NCBI GenBank assembly: GCA_017431515.1
Contig: JAFRKV010000006.1
Location: forward strand, 1 to 64,000
Direction of reading: 5' to 3'
From: Lachnospiraceae bacterium
Lineage (GTDB): Bacteria; Bacillota; Clostridia; Lachnospirales; Lachnospiraceae
DNA length: 64,000 nucleotides
Shown: positions 26,498-35,630 of the stretch, piece after piece
Layout: every line of letters begins with the position of its first letter
Position numbering within the stretch: position 1 is the first letter of the stretch
Made by a program: the position numbers and the translations under genes
Notes under the pieces: model-generated
Database searches by the model: none
What the model was told of the DNA's origin: nothing
Seen by the model: the letters and a program-made list of their open reading frames with translations, nothing else

Positions 26498-28083
26498 TGC
26501 ATATCCGTTTCGGCATTGATGCCGTAGAAATCAAAGGGAATGTTCTCCGCAAATCCGCTTACGCCGGGTCTCAGCACCGTGGCCTTATTGAACAGTCCCA
26601 CATATCCGTACGCGTTGTCATCAATGGCGATCTGCACGATCTCGTTGGCAAGATCCGCTCTTTTGTCCGGATCAGTCTCGTAACGAAGCTGCTCGATCAG
26701 TTCCTGACAATGGTCATCATCAAAGCCGCCGCAGTCATAGTAACCGCCGTCCGAAAGGGTGGAATCAATGAAGTAAAGCGGGTCGCCGGACTTATCCGCA
26801 ATGGAGCAATACAACGCCAGATCAAAATCACTCGTAGCAATGTAGGTGGAATCCGGATCCTCATAAACGGAAAGGGTGGAGTCCACGCCGATCTCCTTCA
26901 GCTGTTCCTGGATCAACAGCGCCAGTGTATCGAGAGAACGCGCCGCATAATACGCGATGTCGATGGAAAGCTTTTTCCCGTCCTTCTCGTAGATGCCGTC
27001 TGCACCTAACGTATATCCGTCCCCCTCCAGCAGCTCCTTTGCCTTTGCGGTATCCACCGGCGGCACGCCCACCTGCCCGTAGGCAGTCTTGGTACTAAAA
27101 GGTCCCATCGCCGGAGAAACGCTTCCGGAAAGGTACGCCGCGATCTTGTCCTTATCCACGGTGAGGTTGATGGCCTCCCTGACCGCGTCATCCAGTCTGT
27201 TCTCATTCAGAATATAAAACTGGAGTCTCGCACCTGGAATGGAAACGAGTTTGTATTTGTCCGGCTCCGTTTCAAACACCTCCATGGCCGCGGAGGACAC
27301 GCTGTTATAACAGTCGATTTCTCCGCTCTGCATCGCCAGAAGCTTCGGATCATCCTCCTGCATGTAGTAAAATACCGCGCCGTCCAGTTTGACGTCGCCT
27401 CCCCAGTAGTTCTCATTCTTTTTGACCGTAACGTCTCCCTCGGGGTTGAACTGGTCGATCACAAACGGCCCTGTGCAGACCGGCGCATTGTCAAAATCCG
27501 TGGTGCTGTCAAGATCCATGATCCCCAGCTCCGGCGTGGCCAGATCATTCTTCATGGTCGGATAGATCTCCGGCGTGGTGATGGTAACGGTCTTGTCATC
27601 CGTCGCTTCGATGGTGAAATCCGAAAGATAGGCAAACCTGGAATTCTCCTCTGCCGCTCTTTTCAGATTCCTGACCACCATCTCGGCCGTCAGGGGATTG
27701 CCGTTGGAAAAAGCGACGTTATCCTCCAGCGTAACGGTCCACGTATTGCCGTCTGTCACCGCATCCTTTGCCAGACACGGCACGACTTCAGAATTTTCAT
27801 CCATCTGAAAGAGCGCTTCCGAAATACCGTAAATGGAAGTGTACCATCCATAGTATTCTTTATGTACGTCAAGGCTGGGATATGCAAACGAAGACGCCGC
27901 CTTCAGGATTTTCGAGCCCGTCTCTGCTGTCGAAGCCGCAGCCTGCGCTGCGCTCTGATCTGCGGCCTGCTCCGTGCCGGCTGCGGCGCCCGCTCCTGCC
28001 GGTGCTTCGGCGACGGTGCCGCAGGATGCCGCAGAGAACGCCAGCAATGCTGCGAAAATGATCGCGATTGTTTTTCTTTTCAT
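26494..28083 (-). CDS. ABC transporter substrate-binding lipoprotein, family 5 (nickel/peptide)
   Basis: A 529-residue lipoprotein: signal MKRKTIAIIFAALLAFSA with lipobox ASCG, an Ala-rich linker, then the SBP_bac_5 fold (WTVTLEDNVAFSNGNPLTAE, APVCTGPFVIDQFNPEGDVT, LNENRLDDAVREAINLTVDK). A TSDFDLALYCSIADKSGDP segment and the length fit NikA-like ligand binders; peptide is the alternative. ATG 28083 follows TAAGGAGGTTTCC. It is the first gene of the operon 28083-21932. The substrate is not decided by sequence. Confidence 0.92.
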   Translation of the reverse strand: MKRKTIAIIFAALLAFSAASCGTVAEAPAGAGAAAGTEQAADQSAAQAAASTAETGSKILKAASSFAYPSLDVHKEYYGWYTSIYGISEALFQMDENSEVVPCLAKDAVTDGNTWTVTLEDNVAFSNGNPLTAEMVVRNLKRAAEENSRFAYLSDFTIEATDDKTVTITTPEIYPTMKNDLATPELGIMDLDSTTDFDNAPVCTGPFVIDQFNPEGDVTVKKNENYWGGDVKLDGAVFYYMQEDDPKLLAMQSGEIDCYNSVSSAAMEVFETEPDKYKLVSIPGARLQFYILNENRLDDAVREAINLTVDKDKIAAYLSGSVSPAMGPFSTKTAYGQVGVPPVDTAKAKELLEGDGYTLGADGIYEKDGKKLSIDIAYYAARSLDTLALLIQEQLKEIGVDSTLSVYEDPDSTYIATSDFDLALYCSIADKSGDPLYFIDSTLSDGGYYDCGGFDDDHCQELIEQLRYETDPDKRADLANEIVQIAIDDNAYGYVGLFNKATVLRPGVSGFAENIPFDFYGINAETDMQ

Positions 28084-28255
28084 GGAAACCTCCTTAGGAA
28101 ACATGATTCTTAGGAGATTCTAGCACCGGAAACGCCACCTGGTAAGCCCCCGGGGGGGTTATCTGTCGTGGGTTTGTCCAGTTAATGTTATACAGGGGAG
28201 AGAAAAACGTGGTATAGTAGGGGAAAGTCAACTTCACACCCACACATGAGGCGCC

Positions 28256-28918
28256 ATGAAGTATATTCCTGCCGACCGTCTGGAACCGGGCATGATCGTG
28301 GACAAAGTGGTGGGCACCGGCGATCATCTGATGATCGATCTGCAGGAGCTCTTTACCTATGATCAGGATACCTTCCAGCATTCCATCAATGTGTCGGTGC
28401 TTGCCACCACCTGCGGTGTGGGCTTGGGTCTCGGAAATGACGATCTGGAGAATCTGGCGCTGGCAGGTGTGCTGCATGATCTCGGAAAGCGCGCGATCCC
28501 GAAAGAGATCCTGAATAAAGAAGGCGCCCTCACAGACGAAGAGCGCCACGCCATGATGCAGCATCCGCAATGCGGTTATGATATGCTCTATGATAACACC
28601 AACATCTCAGCCTTTGTCAGAAGCGCCATCCTCTCCCACCATGAAAACTGGGACGGAAGCGGTTATTCGAAGCATCTGGCAGGGAATGACATTCCCCAAT
28701 TCGGCATGATCATCCATGTGGCGAATGTGTATGACGCGCTGATTCGCAAGCGCACCTATAAAGACAAATTCCTGCAGAAAGAGGCAGTGGAATATCTGAT
28801 GGCCAACTGCGGCACCATGTTTGACATCGATATCGTAAACACCTTTTTGAATTATCTGGTGGTCTACCCTGTGGGCTCAACTGTGACCCTCTCCACCGGT
28901 CAGACTGCGCGCTGCAGG
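28256..28918 (+). pseudogene. HD-GYP domain protein, shortened at both ends
   Basis: About 220 residues match a c-di-GMP phosphodiesterase of the HD-GYP type: HSINVS, VLHDLGKRAIPKEILNKEG, HPQCGYDML, ILSHHENWDGSGY and VYDALIRKRTYK. In complete relatives the opening MKYIPADRLEPGMIVDKVV is followed by about 100 residues that are missing here, and a C-terminal segment after VGSTVTLSTGQTAR is missing too. At about 28912 homology stops and the frame stays open, antisense to recX, to 29266. An RBS is weak; TATAGT lies at about 28213. Catalytic HD, HH and DGxGY residues remain, so a short active protein is possible. Confidence 0.7.
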
Positions 28919-28927
28919 CGGCCTTGC

Positions 28928-29380
28928 TTACCTCCCCTCCATGGCCCGGAGGATCTTCGACGTCGGGAAGCCCCGCCGCATCAGGAAGGCATAGATGCGC
29001 TGCTTCTCCTTCCGGTCCATTTCTGGATCGTAATGCTTCTTTTCCAGAAGCTGCCGGATCTGGGTCTCTTCATTTCCCTCATAGGAAGACTCGATGGCGG
29101 CAGAAGCAGTCTCCTTGTCCACGCCTTTCTGCAGGAGATCCTGCAGAAGTCTGGTACGGCTTTTGGAAGCCCCGTGAAACCGGACATAGGTGGAAGCGTA
29201 TCGCGCATCATCAAGATAATGATAGCTCTTCACATAGGCGATGGCATCCTCAATCTCGTCCTCTGAAAAGTCTTTTTCGGCCAATTTCTTACGAAGGTTC
29301 TGCTCCGTCCGGTCCATCCGTTCCAAGAGCTGCATTGCTTTTTTCCGCGCCGGGTATTCCGGTTTATTTCTCTCCGTCAT
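28928..29380 (-). CDS. recX: Regulatory protein RecX
   Basis: The 150-residue protein is all-helical with the three RecX repeats: [39 protein letters not shown] and [19 protein letters not shown]. RecX binds RecA filaments and limits recombinase activity. ATG 29380 has RBS GAAGGAAA and lies inside the end of recA (17-nt overlap), the classic recA-recX pair. A longer in-frame start upstream would lie wholly in recA and is rejected. Confidence 0.93.
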   Translation of the reverse strand: MTERNKPEYPARKKAMQLLERMDRTEQNLRKKLAEKDFSEDEIEDAIAYVKSYHYLDDARYASTYVRFHGASKSRTRLLQDLLQKGVDKETASAAIESSYEGNEETQIRQLLEKKHYDPEMDRKEKQRIYAFLMRRGFPTSKILRAMEGR

Positions 29381-30440
29381 TTTCCTTCTTCGGCTTCTTT
29401 GCCGCCTTGTCCTCCGGTGCTGCTGTCTCTTCCGGCTCCGGTGCAAAGTGCGCACGGATCTTCTTTTCGATCTCTTCACAGATCAGCGGGTTATCCTTCA
29501 AATACTGCTTGGCATTCTCCCTGCCCTGCCCGATCTTCTCTCCGTTGTAAGCAAACCACGCGCCGGACTTCTGGATGATATCCACATTGGAAGCGAGATC
29601 TAAGATGTCGCCCTCTTTGGAAATGCCCTGCCCGAACATGATATCAAACTCGGCCTCTTTAAACGGCGGCGCGATCTTATTTTTCACGATCTTCACGCGG
29701 GTACGGTTACCGATCACTTCGCCGCCCTGCTTCAAGGACTCGATACGGCGCACATCCAGACGCACGGAGGAATAAAACTTCAGCGCCCGCCCGCCGGTGG
29801 TGGTCTCCGGATTGCCGAACATGATGCCGATCTTTTCACGGAGCTGATTGATGAAGATGACGATGCAGTCCGTCTTGCTCACCACCGCAGTCAGCTTCCG
29901 CAGCGCCTGGGACATCAGCCGCGCCTGCAGACCTACATGGGAATCGCCCATGTCCCCGTCGATCTCCGCCTTCGGCACCAGCGCCGCCACGGAGTCCACG
30001 ATCACGATATCCACCGCACCGGAGCGCACCATGGTCTCACAGATCTCCAGCGCCTGCTCCCCGCTGTCCGGCTGGGAGATATAAAGGTCGTCAATATCGA
30101 CGCCGATATTCCTCGCATACACCGGATCCAGTGCGTGCTCCGCGTCAATGAAGCCTGCGATCCCGCCGCGCTTCTGCACCTCTGCCACTGCATGCAGCGC
30201 CACGGTGGTCTTACCGCTGGACTCCGGTCCGTAGATCTCGATGATCCTGCCCTTCGGGAAGCCGCCGAGTCCCAGCGCCAGGTCAAGGCTGATAGACCCC
30301 GTCGGCACGGTCTCGATATTCATATTCATGTCCGGATCTCCGAGGCGCATCACGGAACCCTTGCCGTACTGCTTCTCGATCTGGGAGATCGCCGCATCCA
30401 ATGCTCTCAGTTTTTCTTCTCTTGCGATATCTTTGCTCAT
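29364..30440 (-). CDS. recA: Recombinase RecA
   Basis: The 358-residue protein drives homologous recombination and SOS induction. Motifs: [16 protein letters not shown] at the start, Walker [18 protein letters not shown], Walker [21 protein letters not shown], the L2 loop [20 protein letters not shown] and an acidic C-tail. ATG 30440 follows AAGGAGAAAATT; an upstream in-frame ATG lies beyond the LexA box and is rejected. Controlled by the promoter and LexA box just upstream. Confidence 0.98.
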   Translation of the reverse strand: MSKDIAREEKLRALDAAISQIEKQYGKGSVMRLGDPDMNMNIETVPTGSISLDLALGLGGFPKGRIIEIYGPESSGKTTVALHAVAEVQKRGGIAGFIDAEHALDPVYARNIGVDIDDLYISQPDSGEQALEICETMVRSGAVDIVIVDSVAALVPKAEIDGDMGDSHVGLQARLMSQALRKLTAVVSKTDCIVIFINQLREKIGIMFGNPETTTGGRALKFYSSVRLDVRRIESLKQGGEVIGNRTRVKIVKNKIAPPFKEAEFDIMFGQGISKEGDILDLASNVDIIQKSGAWFAYNGEKIGQGRENAKQYLKDNPLICEEIEKKIRAHFAPEPEETAAPEDKAAKKPKKENDGEK

Positions 30441-30458
30441 AATTTTCTCCTTCAAAAG

Positions 30459-30472
30459 TGAACGTATGTTCG
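30459..30472 (-). promoter_or_regulatory. LexA (SOS) box of recA
   Basis: CGAACATACGTTCA on the minus strand fits the Gram-positive consensus CGAACRNRYGTTYG with GAAC-N4-GTTC. It lies between the -10 and the recA RBS. Confidence 0.93.
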
Positions 30473-30486
30473 TTTTTCTAAAAACA

Positions 30487-30515
30487 ATAGTAGTATACTT
30501 GCATTTTCTTGTCAA
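30487..30515 (-). promoter_or_regulatory. Promoter of recA-recX
   Basis: TTGACA (30510-30515), 17 nt, TACTAT (30487-30492) on the minus strand, immediately ahead of the LexA box. Confidence 0.75.
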
Positions 30516-30554
30516 CAACAAAAAATAAAAAAACAAGGGGTTTGTTTCATAAAT

Positions 30555-30600
30555 AAAACAGACATGATTGAAGATGTGCTTATCTTATCATGTCTGTTTT
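30555..30600 (-). terminator. Terminator of prfC, bidirectional hairpin
   Basis: Perfect 14-bp inverted repeat AAAACAGACATGAT / ATCATGTCTGTTTT with an inner AAGAT..ATCTT stem. On the minus strand TTTTATTT follows. Confidence 0.8.
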
Positions 30601-30659
30601 GCTTTTACAAATGAATTTTTTATAAACTTTTCCGGTGCCCCTTTTTGGGGCTGCGCGCT

Positions 30660-32255
30660 TTAAATCTCGTTTCTGGAGAACTCGGACAGCACCAGGTTTT
30701 CGTTCCGGTCCAGGGTCATGCCCACGCTCCAGGCGTTCACAAACAACAGCAGCGGGTTGCCCTTCATGTCCACCACTTTTTTCATATCGGAAGTGCCGGA
30801 AAGCTTCTCCACGTCGATCTCCCGCCAGTTTTCAATCCAGCGGATATGCTCATAGGGCAGGTTTTCCAGACGGATTTCCACGTTGTATTCATTTTCCAGT
30901 CGGAACTTTAAGACGTCAAACTGCAGCACGCCCACCACGCCGACGATGATCTCCTCCATGCCGGAATTGTATTCCTGAAAGATCTGGATCGCGCCCTCCT
31001 GGGCGATCTGGGTCACGCCTTTGACAAACTGCTTGCGCTTCATGGTATCCAGCTGCCGCACTCTGGCAAAATGCTCCGGTGCAAAGGTGGGGATCCCCTC
31101 ATACCGGACATTCTCCTCCGGCGCCTCAATGGTATCGCCGATAGAGAAAAGCCCCGGATCAAACACCCCGATGATGTCGCCGGCATAGGCCTCCTCAATG
31201 ACCCTGCGCTCGTCCGCCATCAGCTGCTGTGGCTGGGACAGACGCATCTCTCTCCCACTCTGGACATGCTTCACGTTTTTGTCCGCTTCGAATTTGCCGG
31301 AGCAGATCCGCATGAACGCGATCCGGTCGCGGTGCGCCTTATTCATATTTGCCTGAATCTTAAAGACAAAGGCACTGAAGCCGTGAGTCACCGGATCCAC
31401 CGGTTCTCCCGCGGAAGTCCGCGGCGTCGGCGGGAGTGCCATAGCAAGATAATGCTTTAAGAAAAACTCCACGCCGAAGTTTGTCAGCGCCGAGCCGAAG
31501 AAGACCGGCGTCAGTTCACCGGCGCGCACCTTTTCCAGATCAAAGGTGGCTCCCGCACCGGACAGAAGCTCCAGTTCCTCATTCAGATTCTCCCATGCTT
31601 CCGCCCCGATATAAGCCACGATCTCCGTTTCCTCAGAAAGCGCTTCGCTCTTTCCCTCTTTCGTGCCCTTTTCCGTATCCGCAAAGGTCAGCACGTTTTT
31701 CTGTTCCACATCATAGACGCCCTTGAAATGTTTGCCGGAGCCGATAGGCCAGTTGACCGGCGTCGTCTCGATCCCCAGTTCCTTCTCCACGTTATCCAAA
31801 AGTTCAAAGGTATCCATCGCATCCCGGTCCATCTTGTTGATAAACGTAAAGATGGGAATATGGCGCATTGCGCAGACCTTAAAAAGCTTTCTGGTCTGTG
31901 CCTCCACGCCCTTGCTGGCGTCGATCACCATCACGGCTGAATCCGCCGCCATCAGCGTCCGGTAGGTATCCTCGGAAAAGTCCTGATGTCCCGGCGTATC
32001 CAGAATGTTGATGCAATAATCACCATAATGAAACTGCAGAACGGAACTGGTGACAGAGATACCGCGCTGCTTCTCGATTTCCATCCAGTCCGATACCGCA
32101 TGTCTGGCCGTCGCTTTTCCTTTCACCGATCCCGCCAGATTGATGGCGCCGCCGTACAGCAGAAACTTCTCCGTCAGCGTCGTCTTCCCGGCATCCGGGT
32201 GCGATATGATCGCAAAAGTGCGCCGTTTTTCAATTTCTTTTTTCAGATCTTCCAT
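30660..32255 (-). CDS. prfC: Peptide chain release factor 3
   Basis: The 531-residue GTPase removes RF1/RF2 from the ribosome after peptide release. G1 ISHPDAGKTTLTEKFL, G2 region around RGISVTSS, G3 DTPGHQDFSEDTYRTL, G4 INKMDRD are present, and the N-terminal KEIEKRRTFAIISHPDAGK and MEIEKQRGIS distinguish RF3 from EF-G. Length is normal. It ends at the hairpin 30555-30600. rpsU lies 53 nt upstream with its own terminator between. Confidence 0.97.
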   Translation of the reverse strand: MEDLKKEIEKRRTFAIISHPDAGKTTLTEKFLLYGGAINLAGSVKGKATARHAVSDWMEIEKQRGISVTSSVLQFHYGDYCINILDTPGHQDFSEDTYRTLMAADSAVMVIDASKGVEAQTRKLFKVCAMRHIPIFTFINKMDRDAMDTFELLDNVEKELGIETTPVNWPIGSGKHFKGVYDVEQKNVLTFADTEKGTKEGKSEALSEETEIVAYIGAEAWENLNEELELLSGAGATFDLEKVRAGELTPVFFGSALTNFGVEFFLKHYLAMALPPTPRTSAGEPVDPVTHGFSAFVFKIQANMNKAHRDRIAFMRICSGKFEADKNVKHVQSGREMRLSQPQQLMADERRVIEEAYAGDIIGVFDPGLFSIGDTIEAPEENVRYEGIPTFAPEHFARVRQLDTMKRKQFVKGVTQIAQEGAIQIFQEYNSGMEEIIVGVVGVLQFDVLKFRLENEYNVEIRLENLPYEHIRWIENWREIDVEKLSGTSDMKKVVDMKGNPLLLFVNAWSVGMTLDRNENLVLSEFSRNEI

Positions 32256-32269
32256 AAACCGTAACCTTC

Positions 32270-32302
32270 ATAAAGAAAGCCACCCGATCGTATCGGATGG
32301 CT
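32270..32302 (-). terminator. Terminator of rpsU
   Basis: AGCCATCCGAT, 3-nt loop, ATCGGGTGGCT, then TTCTTT on the minus strand, 6 nt after the rpsU stop. Confidence 0.85.
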
Positions 32303-32308
32303 CCGCTT

Positions 32309-32485
32309 TTAGTTGTACTTTCTTTTTCTCGCCGCTTCGGACTTTTTCTTGCGTCTTACGCTGGGCTTCTCGTAATGCTCACGCTTACGAATCTCCTGCT
32401 GGATGCCGGCCTTTGCGCAATTTCTCTTGAATCTGCGAAGCGCGCTGTCTAACGTCTCGTTCTCTTTGACAATTACACTCGACAT
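32309..32485 (-). CDS. rpsU: 30S ribosomal protein S21
   Basis: A 58-residue basic protein starting [20 protein letters not shown] and ending [15 protein letters not shown], with [18 protein letters not shown] in the middle: complete bS21 of the small subunit. The start has GGAGGGAGGTTAGG some 12 nt upstream. It has its own strong promoter and terminator. Confidence 0.97.
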   Translation of the reverse strand: MSSVIVKENETLDSALRRFKRNCAKAGIQQEIRKREHYEKPSVRRKKKSEAARKRKYN

Positions 32486-32549
32486 AAGCGAAAACCTAAC
32501 CTCCCTCCGGTTGCCGTCTTCGTGCGGCTTTCACGCCGACACTATGGCT

Positions 32550-32578
32550 ATTTTAATCGCTGCCTTCTGATGTGTCAA
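32550..32578 (-). promoter_or_regulatory. Promoter of rpsU
   Basis: TTGACA (32573-32578), 17 nt, TAAAAT (32550-32555) on the minus strand. The 5' leader of about 58 nt contains a small CGGC..GCCG hairpin. Confidence 0.8.
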
Positions 32579-32649
32579 GCACTTTTTCTTCTTCTGATTC
32601 GTTCGGGGAGTGCTTTGTTTGCCACCTAGTACTTGTCAAGAACAAGCGT

Positions 32650-33504
32650 TTACTGCGGTTTGGCTTTCTTCTCGATCAGATAGTGATTGAAGCTCCCGCC
32701 CAGCAGGATCAGAAAGATGCAGAAATACCCCCACATCAGCATCACGACGAGAGAAGCGAGATTCCCGTAAATGGTGCGATAGTTGCCGAGTCCGACATAA
32801 AGCGAGAAGAACCAGGTGAATACGGCGCACAGCACGGAAGAGAGAATGGCTCCCGGGAGGTGCAGCCGTATTTTGCGTTGGGAGCCGGATATCAGAGTAT
32901 AGAGCATGGTCAGCAGCACGATAAAGAGTGCCATCATGATCACATAGCGGAGCCGCAGCACGGTTTCCGAAAGAAACGGGATCGGAATGGACTCCGCTGC
33001 GGAGGCCAGCACCACCGTGTTTGCCAGAAACAGGCCCACTGCGGAAAAGAAGAGGAACACCGCGATCACCAGCGTCGACAGTAGGCCGAGCAGGTTCAGG
33101 AACAGGACGTTCTGTTTTTTTTCGATCCCGTAGACGAGCCGCAGTCCTTTGATCAGCGCTGTCATGCCCTGGGCTGCGGAGAAGACCATGATAATCAGCG
33201 TCAGCGGCACGACCCCGCCGGCTCGTCCGTAAGCCTCCCGGATCGTCTCTGTCACGAAGCCGTCGATGTATTCCGGGGTGACGTCTGTGACAATGGGGAT
33301 CACTTCCTCCGCCGAAAGCCCGGTCTTCGGCAGGAAAAACAGCAGCAAGACCAGAAGCGGCAGAAGGGACAGAAACGCAAAGAACGCTGCGCTGGCCGCA
33401 TAGGTGCCGATATCTTTGGCGGAGAGCTGCTTGAAAAATCCCAGCCAGAATGTTTTCACAGCCGTCCATCTTGTGCGCATTTTTTCGGATCGGAGGAATC
33501 GCAT
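32650..33504 (-). CDS. YihY/UPF0761 (BrkB-like) inner-membrane protein
   Basis: The 284-residue protein has about six membrane helices (AASAAFFAFLSLLPLLVLLL, VVPLTLIIMVFSAAQG, LLGLLSTLVIAVFLFFSAVG and so on). The hallmark SAAFFAFLSLLPLLVL and KGLRLVYGIEKKQN with the C-terminal FSLYVGLGNYRTIYGNLAS place it in the YihY family, once called virulence factor BrkB; its molecular role is not settled. ATG 33504 has a GGAG 10 nt upstream. It follows the damaged debranching-enzyme gene by 28 nt. Confidence 0.92.
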   Translation of the reverse strand: MRFLRSEKMRTRWTAVKTFWLGFFKQLSAKDIGTYAASAAFFAFLSLLPLLVLLLFFLPKTGLSAEEVIPIVTDVTPEYIDGFVTETIREAYGRAGGVVPLTLIIMVFSAAQGMTALIKGLRLVYGIEKKQNVLFLNLLGLLSTLVIAVFLFFSAVGLFLANTVVLASAAESIPIPFLSETVLRLRYVIMMALFIVLLTMLYTLISGSQRKIRLHLPGAILSSVLCAVFTWFFSLYVGLGNYRTIYGNLASLVVMLMWGYFCIFLILLGGSFNHYLIEKKAKPQ

Positions 33505-33532
33505 CGTCGTTTTTCTCCATAATGATAAGAAG

Positions 33533-35620
33533 TCACTTCGCCACCAGCACCGCCGTGGATCTGGCGCCCAGCGTGATCTGCGTTTGATCCGGAAGTTTTT
33601 TCTCCTTGCCGGGTACTGCGCTGACGCCGTAAGCCTCACAAAACAGTGCCCACTTCAACTCCGCCGGGATCTTGGGCAGCGTAAAGGCATGTTCCTCCCA
33701 GTGGGCATTGACGATCACATAAAGGAAACAGTCCTTCTTCGTCCCGTATTTTTCATGATCCTCCGCAAAAAGGCAGGCAAAGGTCAGGGTCGGTGCACAT
33801 TCATCCAGCTGCCATGGCGTCATCCCGTGGAAAGAAAGTTCCGGATAGCCTGTGCCGTTTTTTCCGAAATCAAAGCTTGCATTCCGCAGCACCGGGTGCG
33901 CCTGACGCAGTGCAATGAGATGCTGTACATACGCAAACAGCTCCTGCTCCTCTGAAAGATGCGTCCAATCCAGATAGGAAATCTCGTTGTCCTGGCAGTA
34001 GGCATTGTTGTTGCCGAACTGGGTATTGCAGAATTCATCCCCCGATAACAGCATGGGCACGCCTCTGCTAATTAATAAAATCGTGAATAAATTTTTCATC
34101 TGGCGCCGCCGCAATGCCTTGATTCCGGCGTCTTCAGTTTCTCCTTCCACTCCGCAGTTCCAGCTGTCGTTGTCGTTGCAGCCGTCACGGTTGCCTTCCC
34201 CGTTCGCTTCATTATGCTTCTCGTTGTAGCTCACCAGGTCATACATGGAAAAGCCGTCGTGACAGGTAATGAAATTGATGGAGGCCTCCGCACTCCGTCC
34301 GCCGTAAAGATCCGAGGAGCCGCGGATCCGCCAGAAAAGTTCCGGTGCGCATTCTCCGGCACCTTTCACGAATTTCCGGACACAATCCCGGTATTTCCCG
34401 TTCCATTCCGACCAACGGTTCCAGGAGGGGAAGCTCCCCACCTGATACAGTCCGCCCGCATCCCACGCCTCCGCGATCAGGATGCTCCTCCCCAGCACAG
34501 CGTCATGGGCAAGGAGATCTAAAAGCGGCGGTTCCATCATCGGTGCGCCGTTCTCGTCACGGGACAGGATGGATGCCAGATCGAACCGGAAGCCGTCCAC
34601 ATGATAGGCCGAGACCCAGTACCGCAGGCAGTCCAGAATAAAGAAACGCACCACCGGGTCGTTGCAGTTCATGGTATTGCCGCAGCCGCTGAAATTATAG
34701 TACCACCCGTCCGGCGTCAGCAGGTACTAGGTACGGTTGTCAATCCCGCGGAACGAGATGTACGGACCGTTTTCATTTCCCTCCGCCGTATGGTTGAAGA
34801 CCACATCCAAAATGACTTCAATCCCGTTTTTATGCAGCAGCCGGATGGTGTTTTTCAACTCCTCTGTCTCCATCCCGAAGGGCGCGGAAGCCGCATACCC
34901 CGCCTTCGGCGCGAAAAATCCGACGGTGGAATAGCCCCAGTAATGATAGAGTTTCTTCCCGTCCACTTCCCGCATGTTTTCAAACTCGTCAAAGGCAAAG
35001 ATCGGCATCAGCTCCACGCAGTTGACACCAAGTTCCTTCAGATAGGGAATCTTTTCCGCCAGTCCCGCGAAGGTGCCTTTGTATTTCACACCGCTGGACG
35101 CATGTTTGGTAAAGGAACGCACATGCAGTTCATAGATCACAAGATCTCTGAGAGGATATTCCAGGGGCTTATCTCCCTCCCAGTCATAATCCTCCCGGAT
35201 AAACTGCCCCCGCTGGGGAAACGGATCTTTGGGGTCAAATTCCTTTCCCCAGACAGATCGCCCGGAGATGGACTTCGCATAAGGATCCAGCAGGATCTTA
35301 TTCTTGTCATACCGCAGCCCGACCTCGGGGCGGAATTCCCCGTCAAACCGATAGCCGTATTCCGTGGTCTCCACATTGATGCCGAACACCATCATCGTAT
35401 AGACATCGCCGATCCGAAATTCCTCCGGGAACGGGATCTCCACAAAGGGCTCCATGCTGCCGTGATGAAACAGCACAAGGGTACAGCTTTTTGCCTCCTT
35501 GGAAAAAATGCTGAAATTCACTCCGTTGTCCATCAGAGTGGCGCCAAAAGGAAACACCCTGCCGATCCGGTACTCCAGATCTCCGATCCTGTTAGTGGGA
35601 AATGTGTCGATTAGTTTCAT
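33533..35620 (-). pseudogene. glgX: Glycogen debranching enzyme (GlgX/isoamylase type) with in-frame TAG
   Basis: One 696-codon frame with a single TAG at 34727-34729 (codon 298). N-terminal CBM48 (1-140: FGATLMDNGVNFSIFSKEA), then GH13 blocks: LVIYELHVRSFTKH, DVVFNHTAEGNENG, the nucleophile in VDGFRFDLASIL, the acid in SILIAEAWDAGG and ITCHDGFSMYDLVSYN. The stop falls in GIDNRT-stop-YLLTPDGWYYN, where relatives have a tyrosine, so TAC or TAT became TAG. The stop precedes all catalytic residues, so truncation abolishes debranching of glycogen unless read through. Everything else looks intact, suggesting a recent change or an error. It is 10 nt behind mtaB. Confidence 0.88.
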
Positions 35621-35630
35621 AAGCTCTCCA

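Noticed and set aside
28919..29266. C-terminal 116 residues of the HD-GYP frame as a real domain
   Set aside because: They are the exact antisense of recX and have no family features. Kept only as a question in the findings.
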